Origin: Ciborinia camelliae
Taxonomy: Eukaryota > Ascomycota > Leotiomycetes > Helotiales > Sclerotiniaceae
Length of the DNA: 64,000 nucleotides
Direction of reading: 5' to 3'
Assembly: GCA_025890175.1 (NCBI GenBank)
Contig: JANPYM010000005.1
Location: 1,316,440-1,380,439 of the forward strand
Shown: in pieces, positions 1 to 11,710 of the stretch
Position numbering within the stretch: the first letter of the stretch is position 1
Layout: the number at the start of each line of letters is the position of its first letter
The notes under the pieces: model-generated
The model's input: only the letters and a program-made list of their open reading frames with translations
Databases searched by the model: none
Told to the model about the DNA's origin: nothing
Program-made: the position numbers and the translations under genes

Positions 1-1
1 G

Positions 2-244
2 CAGGAAGTTCTAGATCATGAATACTTCAAAGAAGATCCGAAGATGAAGAGTAGAGATATGTTTCCAACGTTTCCGAGTAAAGCGGGATTGGAGAAGAAA
101 AGGCGGAGAGGGACCCCGGATGCTCCTCAGAGAGGGGTGGCTCCCAAGGGGCTGGGAGGTGTGTTGGATTTTAGTGGGGTGTTTGGAAGTGGAGGAGGAG
201 AGGAGGTTGAGAAAGGGGCCGGGTTTAGCTTGAAGCTTATTTAA
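2..244 (+). CDS. CDK11/PITSLRE-type cyclin-dependent kinase, C-terminal end (5' truncated by window)
   Basis: Only the last 80 codons are present; the frame is open from base 2 into the codons before the first Met at 44, so the gene starts upstream of the window. The peptide begins QEVLDHEYFKED, the last helix of a CDK kinase lobe (the 'xxxLxHxYFxE' element). It continues with MFPTFPSK, a basic KRRRGTPDAP stretch, and a glycine-rich tail ending GAGFSLKLI. Animal CDK11 (PITSLRE) kinases end with the same order of elements: an FPTWPAKSE-like motif, a RGTSPRPP-like segment and a final GPGFSLKF. That family acts in the nucleus on transcription and pre-mRNA splicing. The catalytic core lies outside the window, so activity cannot be judged. 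The stop is 485 bp from the convergent stop of the DUF7137 gene. Confidence 0.82.
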   Translation, partial: QEVLDHEYFKEDPKMKSRDMFPTFPSKAGLEKKRRRGTPDAPQRGVAPKGLGGVLDFSGVFGSGGGEEVEKGAGFSLKLI

Positions 245-728
245 AGGAAATGGAGATGGTCACCCCAAGCGTGTAGAATGGGGTATGGGGAGTGGGTTAG
301 TGTATAATATGAATGCAAGTGCTGAGAGGAAGACGTGGATATACCAATTTGTGTTCTGTATATTCTGAGAAGGCAGCTTCTCATGATTTCATGGGTGTAG
401 ATCCATGGTGCGCAAGTTTAGGAATATAGAATCAAATAAAAAGATTTGTTTGACTATTATATAGCAACTCGCTCTCAATAATTCATTAGGTACTTGTGAA
501 TTTGTCCCTGCTATCTATGCATGCATGCAGAGTGCTAAATCCATAAAATGCACATACACCCAAACCCCCAAACGCCATTACTCCCACCCGGATTTTTCAT
601 TTTTCAAATCTTGCCCCAAGGAATATTCTCCATATGCCACCCAATATCTCTTCGTGCTTCCTCTCCTTTCGTCTTCCTCCAGCACGCGCGAAATTTATAA
701 GAAAAGTTGCAGTCTTGCTACCCTTTCG
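245..728. other. Convergent intergenic region
   Basis: This holds the 3' flanks of the kinase on the left and the DUF7137 gene on the right. It is AT-rich with no supported gene; the open frames near 525-728 run antisense to, or just past, the end of the DUF7137 gene. Confidence 0.6.
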
Positions 729-1683
729 TTACCAAATTACACCCAATCCAGTCACGAACCAGGTGAAGCTGAGCACAGTAACAACACCCATGCCAAACAT
801 CAACTTTAATGCCTTCTTCTCCATATCAGATAATGCACCACTACAAGTGGCACATACCCAATCGGTGAGAGGAGTATATGGCTGTGGCGCGTACATGCCA
901 AAAGCATATGTATCATATACCGACAAGTATCCTGGTTCAGACGCCGCGGTGATACTACTCTGTGCATCGTAGATAATCAAAGTGTAGGTTTCTGTAAGGA
1001 GAGGATTTCCAACAGCAGTTGATTGATAGGCACCGGTATCCCAAGTTACTGCTTGTGTGGCATTCGACGGGACGGTTTGGTTCATGGCTATCGTGTATAA
1101 CTGAGCGTTGGCTTTACAAGTGGCCATGACGTTAACTGCAGTGGGAGTGGCTTCTAGAGATGTATAATTCCAGACGAAGGTAACATAGTCACCGATTTTA
1201 AAGTATGCTGTAGAAGTGGCGGCGGGAGTTAATAGAGAGATTCCACCTGCTGGATAAGTTGCATCGTAGGAAGTCGAATTGCCACTCCTTGAGCTGCTTG
1301 TGGAATTAGATGATCCGGATTTGGAAGAACCTGATGTCGTTTTCGATCCAGAGGTGGTTGCTTTATCTGTGCCCGAGCTTGTTTTCGTTGCTGACTTGGA
1401 GTCGGTTGAGGAGTCGGAACCTGTTTCTGTTGCTGTGGTTGTAGTCTTTGGAGCTGTAGTGGCAGTGGCAGATGCTGTGTTGTTTAAAAGTCAGCACGTA
1501 AACACTGGGAAAGTTTACTGTAAGATTCTTACCAGTAGCAGAAGAACTTGAACTAGCATCCGCTCGTGCTACAATTAACGAATCCATCTCTGGTAGCCAT
1601 CTTGGCCATGGCCATGCAGCTGCAAATGTAGAAAAGCAAAGTAGGATGATAGAGCACAGTTGGAATGATCGTTGAGCACGCAT
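729..1683 (-). CDS. DUF7137-domain secreted/membrane-anchored protein, 2 exons, 298 aa
   Basis: The model is complement(join(729..1474,1533..1683)). The 58-bp intron has a GTAAGA donor and a GTGCTGAC branch-like site, and the phase is kept. Residues 1-23 are a signal peptide (MRAQRSFQLCSIILLCFSTFAAA), followed at once by the conserved WPWPRWLPEMDSLIV motif of this fungal family. A long Ser/Thr/Lys-rich linker (about residues 40-115) is probably O-glycosylated. Then come the YPAGGISLLTPA and YFKIGDYVTFVWNYTSL blocks, an Ig-like beta domain with NAT/NQT sequons, the LLTETYTLIIYDA block, a FGMYAPQPYTPL segment and a CATCSGA pair of cysteines. A C-terminal hydrophobic helix (ALKLMFGMGVVTVLSFTWFVTGLGVIW) ends the protein. 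I know the family as ascomycete cell-surface proteins of unknown function; no role is claimed. Confidence 0.87.
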
Positions 1684-3239
1684 CGTGTTTGGTGATATTT
1701 TCGAACGCCTTTAATTGGCCCCAAATCTCCCCTTTGATTTCCTAAATATTCTTCCCAATATTCAAATCAAAGTATGCTTTGAAATACGACAAAAACTCCT
1801 CCCAAAATGCTGTTTCGTTTCTCGTTGGATTAATTTGCTGGTGAGTAAGTACCTAGTATTTGATGGTCGTTTTTGTTTTTGTTTTTCTGTTATGTTGATT
1901 TCGTATCTTCCGTCTAAAATTGGACTTGGAGCTGAGTGAAACAATCACCCCAAAAAGGCGACTGAATGGATAATATTTTCTTTAAAAATTCTCCTCGAAT
2001 TTATGATTCACGTCACGACCAAACGAGTGAGGTCGTATAGCTAACTAATAGCTACCTAGATAGCTAGGTAGGTATAGTTTTTATTTAGAAAGAATATTAA
2101 AACGAAGGTATTCTGATACTGTAAAACATTGATGAATGAGGAGTTTTTACAGGATTGAAAGGTACAGTCAGTCAGTAGTGGGTAAGTAGTTGGTCATGCG
2201 TGATAGATAAGTGGCCGTGGCCGTGGCCGTGGTGGTCGAGGTAATGTTGAAATGGGATTGTTGTTGTTGTACTCCGTACCTAGTCCATACCTCCATACCT
2301 AGTAGTAAGAGTAAAAGTCAAAGTTTAATAGAGTAAAAGTTAAAGGAGTACCGTACCGTACGGGTATGGAATGAAGCGTGTACCCACTAAGGAAACTAAG
2401 GAATGTCTTGGCCTTTTTAGGTTAACTTTTAGGGGTTTACCGCACATCCATTGATTTTAAGTGGTCAATCATCGTGTCAATCATCGTGTCAATCATCGTG
2501 TCAATCATCGTGTCAATCATCGTGATTCGTGTCAATCATTCGGTACTAGGGAGGTCCGTATTATTGACAGGGTTCTCAATTATACTAGCTTATTTATTAA
2601 GTGGAGGCAATGCTTCGTGAATGATGCCTTCCCATTCGTTCAAACTTGATGAATTCTATTTCTGCTGGGACCTCGGCGAGTCGGGACTCGGGAGCCTAGG
2701 TGGGACTGACCAAATACGGGATACTATTAATAACCTTAAAAAAGTACGAGAATGGGAACAGTTGATACATAAAACATTATACATAACATAGCCGACCTTA
2801 CCTGATCAATCCATGAATATTATTTACCTAGTAATAATACCTAATGCATCACGCAATCTATATATATCAGCTGATTTGTACATCGCGGGAAAGATCGAAT
2901 ACTACGGAGTAGAGGTCTTGAAGCTGAATGGCTAGTCGAAAAATGCTACTTAGCTTGCTGAGAAGACCTGAGTCGAGAAATTACTGCTGGGTAAGTTTCG
3001 TATCCGTTATCGTAGTCTTCGAGTCATGCGCACCGAAATATATTTCGGCGCACTATGTATGAATATCAAGAGGAGTTACTTTAACTGGCTACATCCAGCC
3101 TCGCGAGCTCGAGATATTTAGCGCTACAACACAGGCTTTTCAAAGAGAACGAAGGTGCTGCCGCTAAGCTTGTGTACTCACAATTCCCGCCCACCGAGGT
3201 CTAGAGTAATGAGATGTCTGGAGCATTGAGACACATAAT
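1684..3239. other. Intergenic region upstream of the DUF7137 gene with simple repeats
   Basis: The first few hundred bases should carry the DUF7137 promoter. The rest holds TAGC/TAGG-type tetranucleotides near 2040-2080, a GGCCGT triplet run near 2213-2230, ACCGTACCGT near 2350, the 12-bp minisatellite and a 16-bp perfect palindrome at 3033-3048. No intact gene was seen. The stretch before 3240 may contain more of the decayed O-methyltransferase, but I could not align it. Confidence 0.5.
2464..2523. repeat. 12-bp minisatellite, 5 perfect copies
   Basis: The unit GTCAATCATCGT is repeated five times without mismatch, followed by a degenerate part-copy to about 2541. It sits in gene-poor DNA. 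One strand stays open across it, but only because the unit is a multiple of three. Confidence 0.95.
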
Positions 3240-3801
3240 TTTGAAGGGTGTCAGGAAGACGAAGTGTTAATCGTCGATATTGGTGGTACACGGCGCAAGA
3301 TCATGAATGATCCCAGAACAACCAGACCAGACTTAAAAGGGAGGATGATCGTGCAGGGTTTGTCCAAGAAGATTGATGCACTAGCACCATCCCATGGTAT
3401 CGAAAGCATGGCACATGATCTTTTCACTCCTCAACCCATCCAAGTCATATAACGACTCATCGTTGTTCCTCTTCACAATTCATATATTTTCCAGGAAAAG
3501 GGGACACACCCCGCCAAATCTTTCACTGCTGGCCTGACAGCGCGTGCTTCACAGTCTTGCAACAAACCACCTCCGCCTTTAAGAAAGGGCGTAGACGGAT
3601 GTTGATTGTGGATTCAGTACTGCCTGATGTGGGTGCTTCGGCGTTTGAATCTCTTCTAGATATTAACATGATGCCGCTTTCGGGCATTGGACGCAGAGAG
3701 GCATTGGAGGGCGCTTTTGGAAGGAGAACGCCTGAAGATGGTGAAGTTGCAGTAGGCTAGAGCTGTTGGAGGAAGTCGAGATTGTGTTTTGGAGGCTATA
3801 A
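3240..3801 (+). pseudogene. O-methyltransferase relic (fungal secondary-metabolite type)
   Basis: Three fragments, in the correct order but in different frames, match the C-terminal SAM-binding domain of fungal class-I-like O-methyltransferases. Fragment 1 (3240-3450) reads CQEDEVLIVDIGG, the usual D-x-G-G SAM loop with the second glycine of GGGxG altered to T-R-R. It continues through LKGRMIVQ and IDALAPSHGIESMAHDLFTPQPI. Fragment 2 (about 3492-3700) reads FHCWPDSACFTVLQQTTSAFKKG, corresponding to the catalytic HDWPD block with H-D changed to H-C. It continues with LIVDSVLPDVGASAFESLLDINMMPLSG. Fragment 3 (3763-3801) reads LLEEVEIVFWRL and then a stop. A stop separates fragments 1 and 2, and the SAM loop and catalytic His-Asp are damaged. 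I saw no intact N-terminal dimerisation domain upstream. Such enzymes methylate small-molecule hydroxyls, but this copy is almost certainly dead. Confidence 0.8.
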
Positions 3802-6800
3802 ATAGAGTGGATAAAGGGCTCGCTATCGCTTAGCCTACATACAATTGGCATACATCCAACTCCCCCATTTCTCCTTACAAGAACGTGGAACGAACTACTC
3901 AGCAACGAAATAAATGCAAGATACTTTTATCACAGACAAAATGGTCTCAATTATATAACAATCAACGCTGCACCTATATTAGTCATATAGAGCACTATAT
4001 GGACCCCCAATCTAATGTTCTAGCTTCTTTCAGATTGGGAACTTGAAGTTAAAAATCAAGTTTTTGGACACTAGAACCATATAGAAACCTATAAAAACAT
4101 AGCAGAACGTGTAATATGAGTCCAGTTTTGATTTCAATGGTAGGGCTTTGGTTTATAGTAATTAATGATTGAATTTTTGAACCGAAAAGAAGGTTTCGGG
4201 AATTTCAAGGGGTAAATAGCAACATAATGATAGTAAGCGAGCGGACACTATTATCCAAGATAGCTATGGGAATATCTTGATAATTCGACGAGAATGCTGA
4301 CTATACTACCATGCCCTCGAAGCACCTCACACCCCAATTATCATTCCTTTCCTGACTGACGGCCTTTTTTGACAGCCAGATAATTAATGCACCATACGTC
4401 ATGCGGGAAGCTATTAAATCATAAACCAGTTTCTTTTACGGGAACAATAGACAAAGCTCTGAAAATGGGACCGCTTCATGTCAAAAATACGGTCTAGACT
4501 GATACTGGGTCCCATGCGATATGCCGCAAGTTCTTCAGAGTGCCATGGCGTTGTTCGGAATAATGGCAGCCAGTACCCCAGAGACTGACGCAGTTATACA
4601 ACGCTGTTGGAGGCCATCTGAAATGCACGGCAGTCGCTCTTTGAGAGAAGAGCCCAAGGCTCATTATTCTCCCTGCCTGTAAACAAAACAACAAAAATTA
4701 CCGACTTCAGTACAATAGGCACAATGCTGTAATATTGGCGAGTGCTTTCTTGCCTCTCTCTATTGCTTTTTTCTTCTTGATGTATGTTAATTCATCTCAC
4801 AGCCCTCCAAGACCAATTTAGGATTTACCCTGATAAAGCTAAAGTCGTCAAATATGATCTATGTTCTACATAAATTCAGTACATAGAATAGATTCAAACA
4901 TCAAGCTCTCATTGTTGGCATTCAATCTGGAGCATTCAAAACTTTGCGTAGGCAAGCTTCACTGGTGACTTCTCAGACTGTTTGATCCAATCCATACTTG
5001 GTAATGAATTCTTCTCTAGATTCTGTGTTCGATGGCAGCGGTGAAACCCCATTTTAGTTTGATCGGATTATCCCAGACTTGATTAGGATAAGTCGATATT
5101 TGCCGTAAGGTCGACAATGGCGCAAACCTCGATCCACCCTGGCCGTGAGGTATAGCAGGAGAAATTCTTAGAAGGATAAATCCTAATATTATTCTGAAAG
5201 TGACTGATAATAAAAACGACAAGCTTGAAACAGTAGGGTTTATTTTCCGCGACGGCTGCAACAGCTGGTATAGAATTGAAAATCACGGTGTGAAGTTTAA
5301 AACTATATGATATGTCCAAAATTGTTCTAAAACCATTCCATAGAAACTCATCAATTGAATACAATGGGAAGAATCCATCCCTTTTTATTATATTTTCCAA
5401 TCTTTGGATCAAAAAATAGCTTTGCCGTGGAAAAACTGGAGAGTTTTGGGGAAGCATTGAAGGAAAGTCACAAATTCAACCAATTGAACAAACATTGTAA
5501 TGTGCCATATAATTATTCAAAAATGCAACAGTATTTTTTATTGCTTAAGCTTTTATGCACCTTTATCATGGGATAAAATCGAATGCTGTGGTGTGAAGGA
5601 AGGTAGAAAGAAGTATTCAATCTTCACTTCGCTTCGCTACCTACATATTTACTCTCACCCTTTCTTTACCTGGCATTTCTTGGAATAAGGGGCATGGGAT
5701 GGTCGGGAAGAGATGAAAGGAAAGTGAATAAAGTCGCAAATATACACTCCCCGTTCAGCTCATTACCTGCATAATCCATTGCTACTCGGGGCTTGGAAAA
5801 GTAGGGGAGATGGAATGAAGATGATAATGTAGCTGTCAATCACCTACGCATCACCATCACATTAAAAGGAAGGCATTTGTCAAAAGAAAGTTCGGAGATT
5901 TGTATCATGTATGGCTCGGGAGCGCTTTCTTTCCTTTACTCCTATCATACCCCCACCAGCGGACAACTGATCCCTTTACAATTATAATCCAGAAAGACCT
6001 GGTAATAGCCCCTTCAACCGCACACAGGAAGTCCACCGAGTAGATAAGTATCATCTACAGAAGACTACAGATAAAAGCCTTTTAGTAGCAGGATAAAGGA
6101 TAATAAGACGAAGAGCGGAAGTTCTGGAGGTTCTAAGAAGAGTCGCAAGTAAAATCATATAGCATTGTGATCAAAGAAACCCAATAAATAAATGTAGCAA
6201 ATAGAACAGGCGCTGAAGGAGAAGGAGAATTGTGGTCCCCTACAGTTTAAGATGTTGACATGCAGCAGCTACCTACACTCATTAGAGTAGTGATTTGACA
6301 CGATATCAAATTATCAATCAATCATAAAATCTTCTGACTAGATTTGAGCCTCATATTGTGACAAGAATAGAAAGCATGGACACCATCTCAACATCAAAGC
6401 CAAATTCAGGCATCGAGGATTGTTATATTGTATGTAAGCCTGATGAGGTATTCTATTGTTGAACCTAATTTCGCACCTTCAATAGGTGGTGTCGAGGCAT
6501 CTAAGCCTCAGAGGCCATTCGATCGTCCAAATACAGAAATTAACATATCTGTAACCCAGAATGAAATGATTTAACCAGATTCTGAAGTACATGGAATAGG
6601 CATAATATAAGAACCACGCACATAACTTTAATATATTTGCTTGTATTAGAAAAGACTACCAAGTAGTCCTACCGATGTGCTCCTCCTGTCAGATCATAAC
6701 CCTCTTTGCGACCGCCCATTTGCATGTACCCATGCCCATGCCGAGTTTAACCGTATACCTTGTTCATTATTAATCATAAAAGTCATTTCATTCGTAATCC

Positions 6801-6958
6801 CCTCTCCCCACAAACTCAAGCCTGGCCCGGGTGCAGGCAATTCCTATATCAGCAAAGTAAATAAGCTAAATGAAGGAAGGTATCAATAACAGAGCATTTC
6901 CGCAAGAGTGGTATTCGCCATTGGTTGTTCCGTATAAAGTTTCGCCCGGGCCGGCTAG
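3802..6958. other. Gene-poor intergenic region
   Basis: About 3.2 kb with no recognised protein. Open frames near 4494-4694, 5083-5457 and 5355-5576 have no family resemblance and no convincing splice context. A 19-bp stretch at 4543-4561 recurs exactly at 21773-21791. A possible very small two-exon frame at 6376-6554 is discussed in the findings. Confidence 0.5.
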
Positions 6959-8762
6959 TCAACTGTTCTCTCCGCCCTCTGGATCAACGCTTTCTGTAGA
7001 ACCAGTAGAAGATTTTCTACCTAGAGCTTTTGCTTCTTCGAGCTCCATCTCATGGAGCTTCTTTTTCCTTTCAATTTCTGGGTTCGGCTGAGATATATCC
7101 GCATTTCCAAGTAGCATATGTCCTGGCATTGCCTCGAAATCTCCTTCGTCATCGTCCCCTTCTCCGTCACTATATTCATCACCGCTCATGATGGGACTAT
7201 CAAGCTGTGCAGACCGAGGACTCTTCAGAAGCATCTCTGGACTCTGAGGCCGAGAATCAAATCCACTGGTACAGCTTGTTGCTTCGCTTTTGCCAGAATC
7301 TATCTTTTTGAGGGGTCGGCTACCCTCAAGAGTAAAGGGCGTCAGCGTGGGATCAAATTCCGCTGGTAAACCAAGAGCAGCTGCTACCGCATGCGCCTCA
7401 ATAAGAGGGCCCGTTGCGCTCTCGAGATTGCTTGCAACGATTGATGTTTCATGGCCATTCACCCCACTCTCCTGTAAAATACGACTGTAACTTTGACGTG
7501 CAGGGTCCGCATCTCTTTTTTGTTTCTTCTTTAATCTCTTCTCCGTAGGTCTTACTACAACAACAGGTATAGGCGAATACTGCAGGCACCATTTTGAGAA
7601 TGAATTTCTGTTTCCTACCAACCCTTGAAAACCGCCGAGACTTCGTCCTCGAGTTCCCACGATGAGCATTGCAGGTTCGTAGATTTGAATCTAGACACAT
7701 AAATGGTTAGAAAATGGCATCAAGTGTCTGCGAATGATCAAATAGGACAAACATACCATTTTTTGAAAGGTAGTATGGACTTTCCCTATGGCATACTCCA
7801 GCACAATACTAACGGCCCTATTATCATCGTTCTTTTTCTGTATCGCATCCAATAGTTCTCTTGCATACTGTTGATATTGCTTGACTTCCAGGGCTTTTTC
7901 AGTGATCATTTTCGAATCTTTATCAATAACCCTCAAACAAATAATTTGGTCCCCATCATCAACAAGTTCTTCTAGCATCCACTGTAAGGCAATATCCGAA
8001 TAGGAATTTTCGTCTAGGCCGACCATAAAAGTCCTTGAAGATCGTTTGTACTGATATCCCTCGTGTTTGGAATTTTGTGTATAGCTTCTAGTATTCCTCT
8101 CCGTAGGCTCTGATAGTGACCCAATGCTGTCAAAGGAGACTTTCCCCTGGAATTTCCTGTTCGGGGGAGCCATTAGTATTAAATTCAAATAATGCAAATA
8201 AATGTCAGGGTAGTAATTCAAGGGAGGAAATAGAGCCCAGATCGACCACGGAGAGCTTTCATGGGCGATATAGAAGTGTATGTTTGGTGTAAAGTGGGGT
8301 TGATCACCCGCCCCCAGATTTCGGCCTCTAGGATCCGGGAAGGAAAAGTGTGGGATGTCACAAAGTACCTAGTACTTATTTGACGGCACATCAAACACTT
8401 TCTTCCTGTCTTCACATGCACCGAACCATATCCCAGAAGAAATCTAAAAAAAAGTGACAAAGAGCTTACGGTGGAGGGGGTGGACTCGAGCCTCTCAGGC
8501 GAGGGCGAGTTAAAGGCTTCCCTTTACCATTCCCATCTTTTAGGGGTCGCGGTCCTTTGGAGCCTCCTCTAAAGGATATGCTCGACATTGAGTTTAGCCG
8601 TTGACTCGGCAGATGGCCATATTGAACATGTTCCGTGATAGACCTAAGCTTTGGGGAAGCAAAAGAATCCGCGTTCGCTGGCGCAGAAGTATTAGGTAAG
8701 AGAGGAGATTTTGGAGATGGCAAATCTGCACTTTTGACTAGTGGAGAAGTAGGTGCTGACAT
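6959..8762 (-). CDS. Universal stress protein (UspA) domain protein, 3 exons, 474 aa
   Basis: The model is complement(join(6959..7690,7757..8156,8470..8762)). Introns are 313 and 66 bp, and exon phases sum to a whole frame. Residues 1-98 are Ser/Pro-rich and disordered, ending in a run of prolines. The junction gives PPPPPKFQGKVSFDSIGSLSEPTERNTRSYT, and then the Usp fold starts at SSRTFMVGLDENSYSDIALQWMLEELVDDGDQIICLRVI. The nucleotide-binding signature follows the second intron: MLIVGTRGRSLGGFQGLVGNRNSFSKWCLQYSPIPVVVVRP, close to the G-x2-G-x9-G-(S/T) ATP motif with one extra residue. The last 170 residues are acidic and low in complexity, with a charged helix (EIERKKKLHEMELEEAKALGRK) near the end. 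Usp-domain proteins bind ATP and are linked to stress responses; the specific role is unknown. Intron 1 is long for this genome, so the first exon is the least certain part. Confidence 0.85.
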
Positions 8763-9433
8763 GGTAAGTTATTGTTCAGTTATAGATTCGACATTTGGTC
8801 TTGTCGAGGCGGTTTTATTGTAGTGTTCGAATACTTGTGCCGAATGAGGTGAGCATGAGAACCTTTGAGATTGTTTGGTTTGAGATTCGTCAAAGCGGAT
8901 GGATGAAGTGGTCCGTCCTAGGCTTCAGGCGAGAAACAGCGGTGTCATACCAGGATTAGTTAAATATTATATTATCCATGCCCAGATGCCGACGTTGAAG
9001 TTTTTGGGTACTCGAGTAAAATTATGGATGAATCAATGATTTGATTGATTTGTATATGCAGTTTGTTATGTTATTTAGTACTTTTGCCATTATGGTACAA
9101 ACATATGGATGTCAATGGAAGACAGCCGCGCCTTCCTTTTCAGCCTTGTGAGATGCCTATCAATTGATGGTGATGCTTACAAGTTACAACCTTGGAATAC
9201 AATGCTTAAATGGTTAAATGCTTCAAGTTACGCTCCTTCCACAACAAAATAGTACAAACTAGATGTATGGTTTTTACTTCATAATTTATTTTGTTCTACT
9301 CATAAGGCTCCTCGCCTTTCATGCCATTTTTGACAGCCTATTTCGTAGATTTGTCTTTTCCACCCCCCAGTACGCCATACCAATGCCATAGAGTTGAAAG
9401 CAATATTGTCAAGAGAGAAGCGTGAAAGGTAGT
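8763..9433. other. Intergenic region: Usp-gene promoter and eIF3L 3' flank
   Basis: Both neighbours are on the minus strand, so this holds the promoter of the Usp-domain gene (left) and the 3' end of the eIF3L transcript (right). No gene or repeat was seen. Confidence 0.55.
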
Positions 9434-10961
9434 TTAGTATGTGCGGGCAAGGTTTCTGAGATACCAGTCCACCAACTTACGGCCGACTTTTGCTTCAGAA
9501 ATATGAATAAGATCCTAAGAATTGGTTAGCAGTTATACATCGAAATGACAATTTTGACTTACTCCTTGCATAGCGTAATCGAGATCATTAGAGTTGACTA
9601 CTTCTCCGTCCAACAAGCCATTGTCGGTCCATCTAATTTGTCTGCTGCGTTGCTTGTTGACCAGTAACCATCCCCTCAACTTCTCTGGCTCAACCTCCAA
9701 GAACCCAGCTAGCTTCTTCAAATCCATGGTAGTGTATAATCGGAGATAAGACTTCACAGTTGGGCTCCACATATTCGTTTTGACCTCATCCATGAAGATA
9801 GATAGATGGTGTTCTAGAGGGTCAACGTTCAACTCTGGGTTATCGAAGTCGGGAGGAGTAGGAGAGATGAACTTGGGGCAAGCAGAGCGGAATAGTTCCT
9901 CGAAAATTGGGAGCGATTCTGGCCCGCCGCGTTGAAGCTTAAGCAGTTGGTCACCATACTTCTCGCGGAGAGCAGTGTGAATGGTATCATCGAGACGGGT
10001 TGGGTGAAAAGCCACACAGATGGCAATGAGAGCGTACATTTGATCGTTCTTCTTTGAGATTGAGTCATATTGTGCATTCTTTTGGAAGTTCTTCGTTCTT
10101 GAAACGTAGATCAAAATGTGACTGAACATGCGGATGGCATCTGCGTATCTGCGCATCATCATGTATGAAAATCCCACATAGTAATAGGTAGTGAAATGAG
10201 CGGCCATAACACGCGCAAACATAGCCTTCTTATTGAGCTCGATATCGTCAAGAGTTTTCAAGGCAAGACTGAAATCACCGAGAAGACAATGAACACGCAA
10301 CAGTCCAATGATGGAGAAATATCCGAGCATTCTGTACAAGGACTTCGAACCATAATCACCAGCGACTGCCATAGGCTCTTCATTGCGCTTCATGGCAGCT
10401 AGTTGCTCGTTGATCTGCGACCTCTGAATGAGAGAGTATAAAACGTTGAGAACGCTGTAGCATCCCCATGTGTTTGGCGCTTCGCGGAGAATTTGAATTT
10501 CTTCTTCGTTTGTACCTTGACGCGCGACGCGGTTTCTGTATGAGCAGAAAGAGTTGAATTGGTAGATGAACTCATCGATAACGTCCCAGGCCCAGTAGTA
10601 CTGCAAGTCTAGTTAGTATCTCAGATTATCAATGAATAAACAAAGAGCTTACCGATGGTGGTTCGAGGTCAACTGGCCCTTCCGAGTTCAAAATAAAGTG
10701 AAACAAACTACAATAATTATCGTAGCTTGCAAACTTGACTTCTAGAGGGGCAGAAAAGTCCAAAGGTTGTGCGGCAGCTGCAAGTCTCGATTGAATATCA
10801 TCCGTCTGTTGTGCCATGCTCATCGAGTTGACCTGTTCCAACTCTTCCATGCCCTCATATTGGACCTGCTCTTTATAGTCATTGGCAAGAGCCTCCTCCT
10901 CGATGTCGGAGTCGTCGTCCAAGGCTCGCGATGCGATGCCTCCGTTTTGAAAGGCGCTCAT
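9434..10961 (-). CDS. Eukaryotic translation initiation factor 3 subunit L, 3 exons, 475 aa
   Basis: The model is complement(join(9434..9514,9563..10600,10653..10961)). All exons are multiples of three, and introns of 48 and 52 bp use GTAAGT/GTAAGC donors; the 5' one has a perfect TACTAAC branch site. The protein starts with an acidic segment (DDDSDIEEEALANDYKEQVQYEGM). The eIF3L hallmarks follow: YDNYCSLFHFILN, YYWAWDVIDEFIYQFNSFCSYR, WGCYSVLNVLYSLI, a helical-repeat core (YRMLGYFSIIGLLRVHCLLGDF), the PCI region (MYALIAICVAFHPTRLDDTI) and VKSYLRLYTTMDLKKLAGFLEVE. The last 27 codons are a separate exon (DLIHISEAKVGRKLVDWYLRNLARTY). eIF3L is a subunit of the cytoplasmic eIF3 complex, which brings mRNA to the 40S ribosome. 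Length and motif order are full and normal. Confidence 0.96.
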
Positions 10962-11710
10962 GATGCTGTGATTGTGATCTGAGTCGTCGTCGACGAAAAA
11001 AAATATCCCACCGTGGGGTGAAGATTCGAGATCGCGAGTTCGGTTATCTATCCAATCACTAGCCCTAACAATTTTCTCTTCCTAGCCTACTTCACGCTTT
11101 TAAACTTCCAAGTTGTATTGGTTTTACTTTAGCACGAATACTTGTTAAAAAGATGCAGTTGTTTATTTATCGGGGTTGGAAAGATCTTTTACTTGAAAAT
11201 ATTTGGAAAGCTGTCGTTAAATCGTGAATTTACTGAATTGGCAGATCAATTCTAGTTTTAATGTCACGTGGGGCTACGATGAACTGATTTGGCCGGGGCC
11301 TTCTGCTCTGATATAGCTTGCTTAAAGTAGACACAGAAACCTTCATTGAAAAATAAACTAGTAATAAAAAAGTATCGTTATAGTCTTTTGTGGGGTAGAT
11401 AGGATAGGTAACAAGGGAAGAATCATTGCTTCCGGTATATCAAGATTTAAAGAACCTATATCTAATTGATTGCTCTTATTGTCCCAGGTGCTATTGAGCG
11501 ATTCCCAGCTTTCAGACAATCACATGCTATCACTCATGCACCTGGCGAATCGTGTCATGACAACGCGTTTCTTTCCTCAATACTACTCTCTGTGGGAATC
11601 GTGGAAATCAATCTACCTACTTTTCGCTGCCTCGCTGAAATGCTCCTTTATCAGTACAAAACCACCGTATTATTTCGTCGCCTTCGTGTCATCCGTAATA
11701 GCACTCTGTA
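10962..11710. other. Intergenic region: eIF3L promoter and CSE1 3' flank
   Basis: This lies between the start of eIF3L and the stop of CSE1, both on the minus strand. A CACGTG E-box-like hexamer lies near 11263. No gene is supported; the longer plus-strand frames from 11466 onward are antisense to CSE1. Confidence 0.55.

Noticed and set aside
5083..5457. 124-codon minus-strand frame
   Set aside because: No similarity recognised, and no conserved motif or supporting splice structure.
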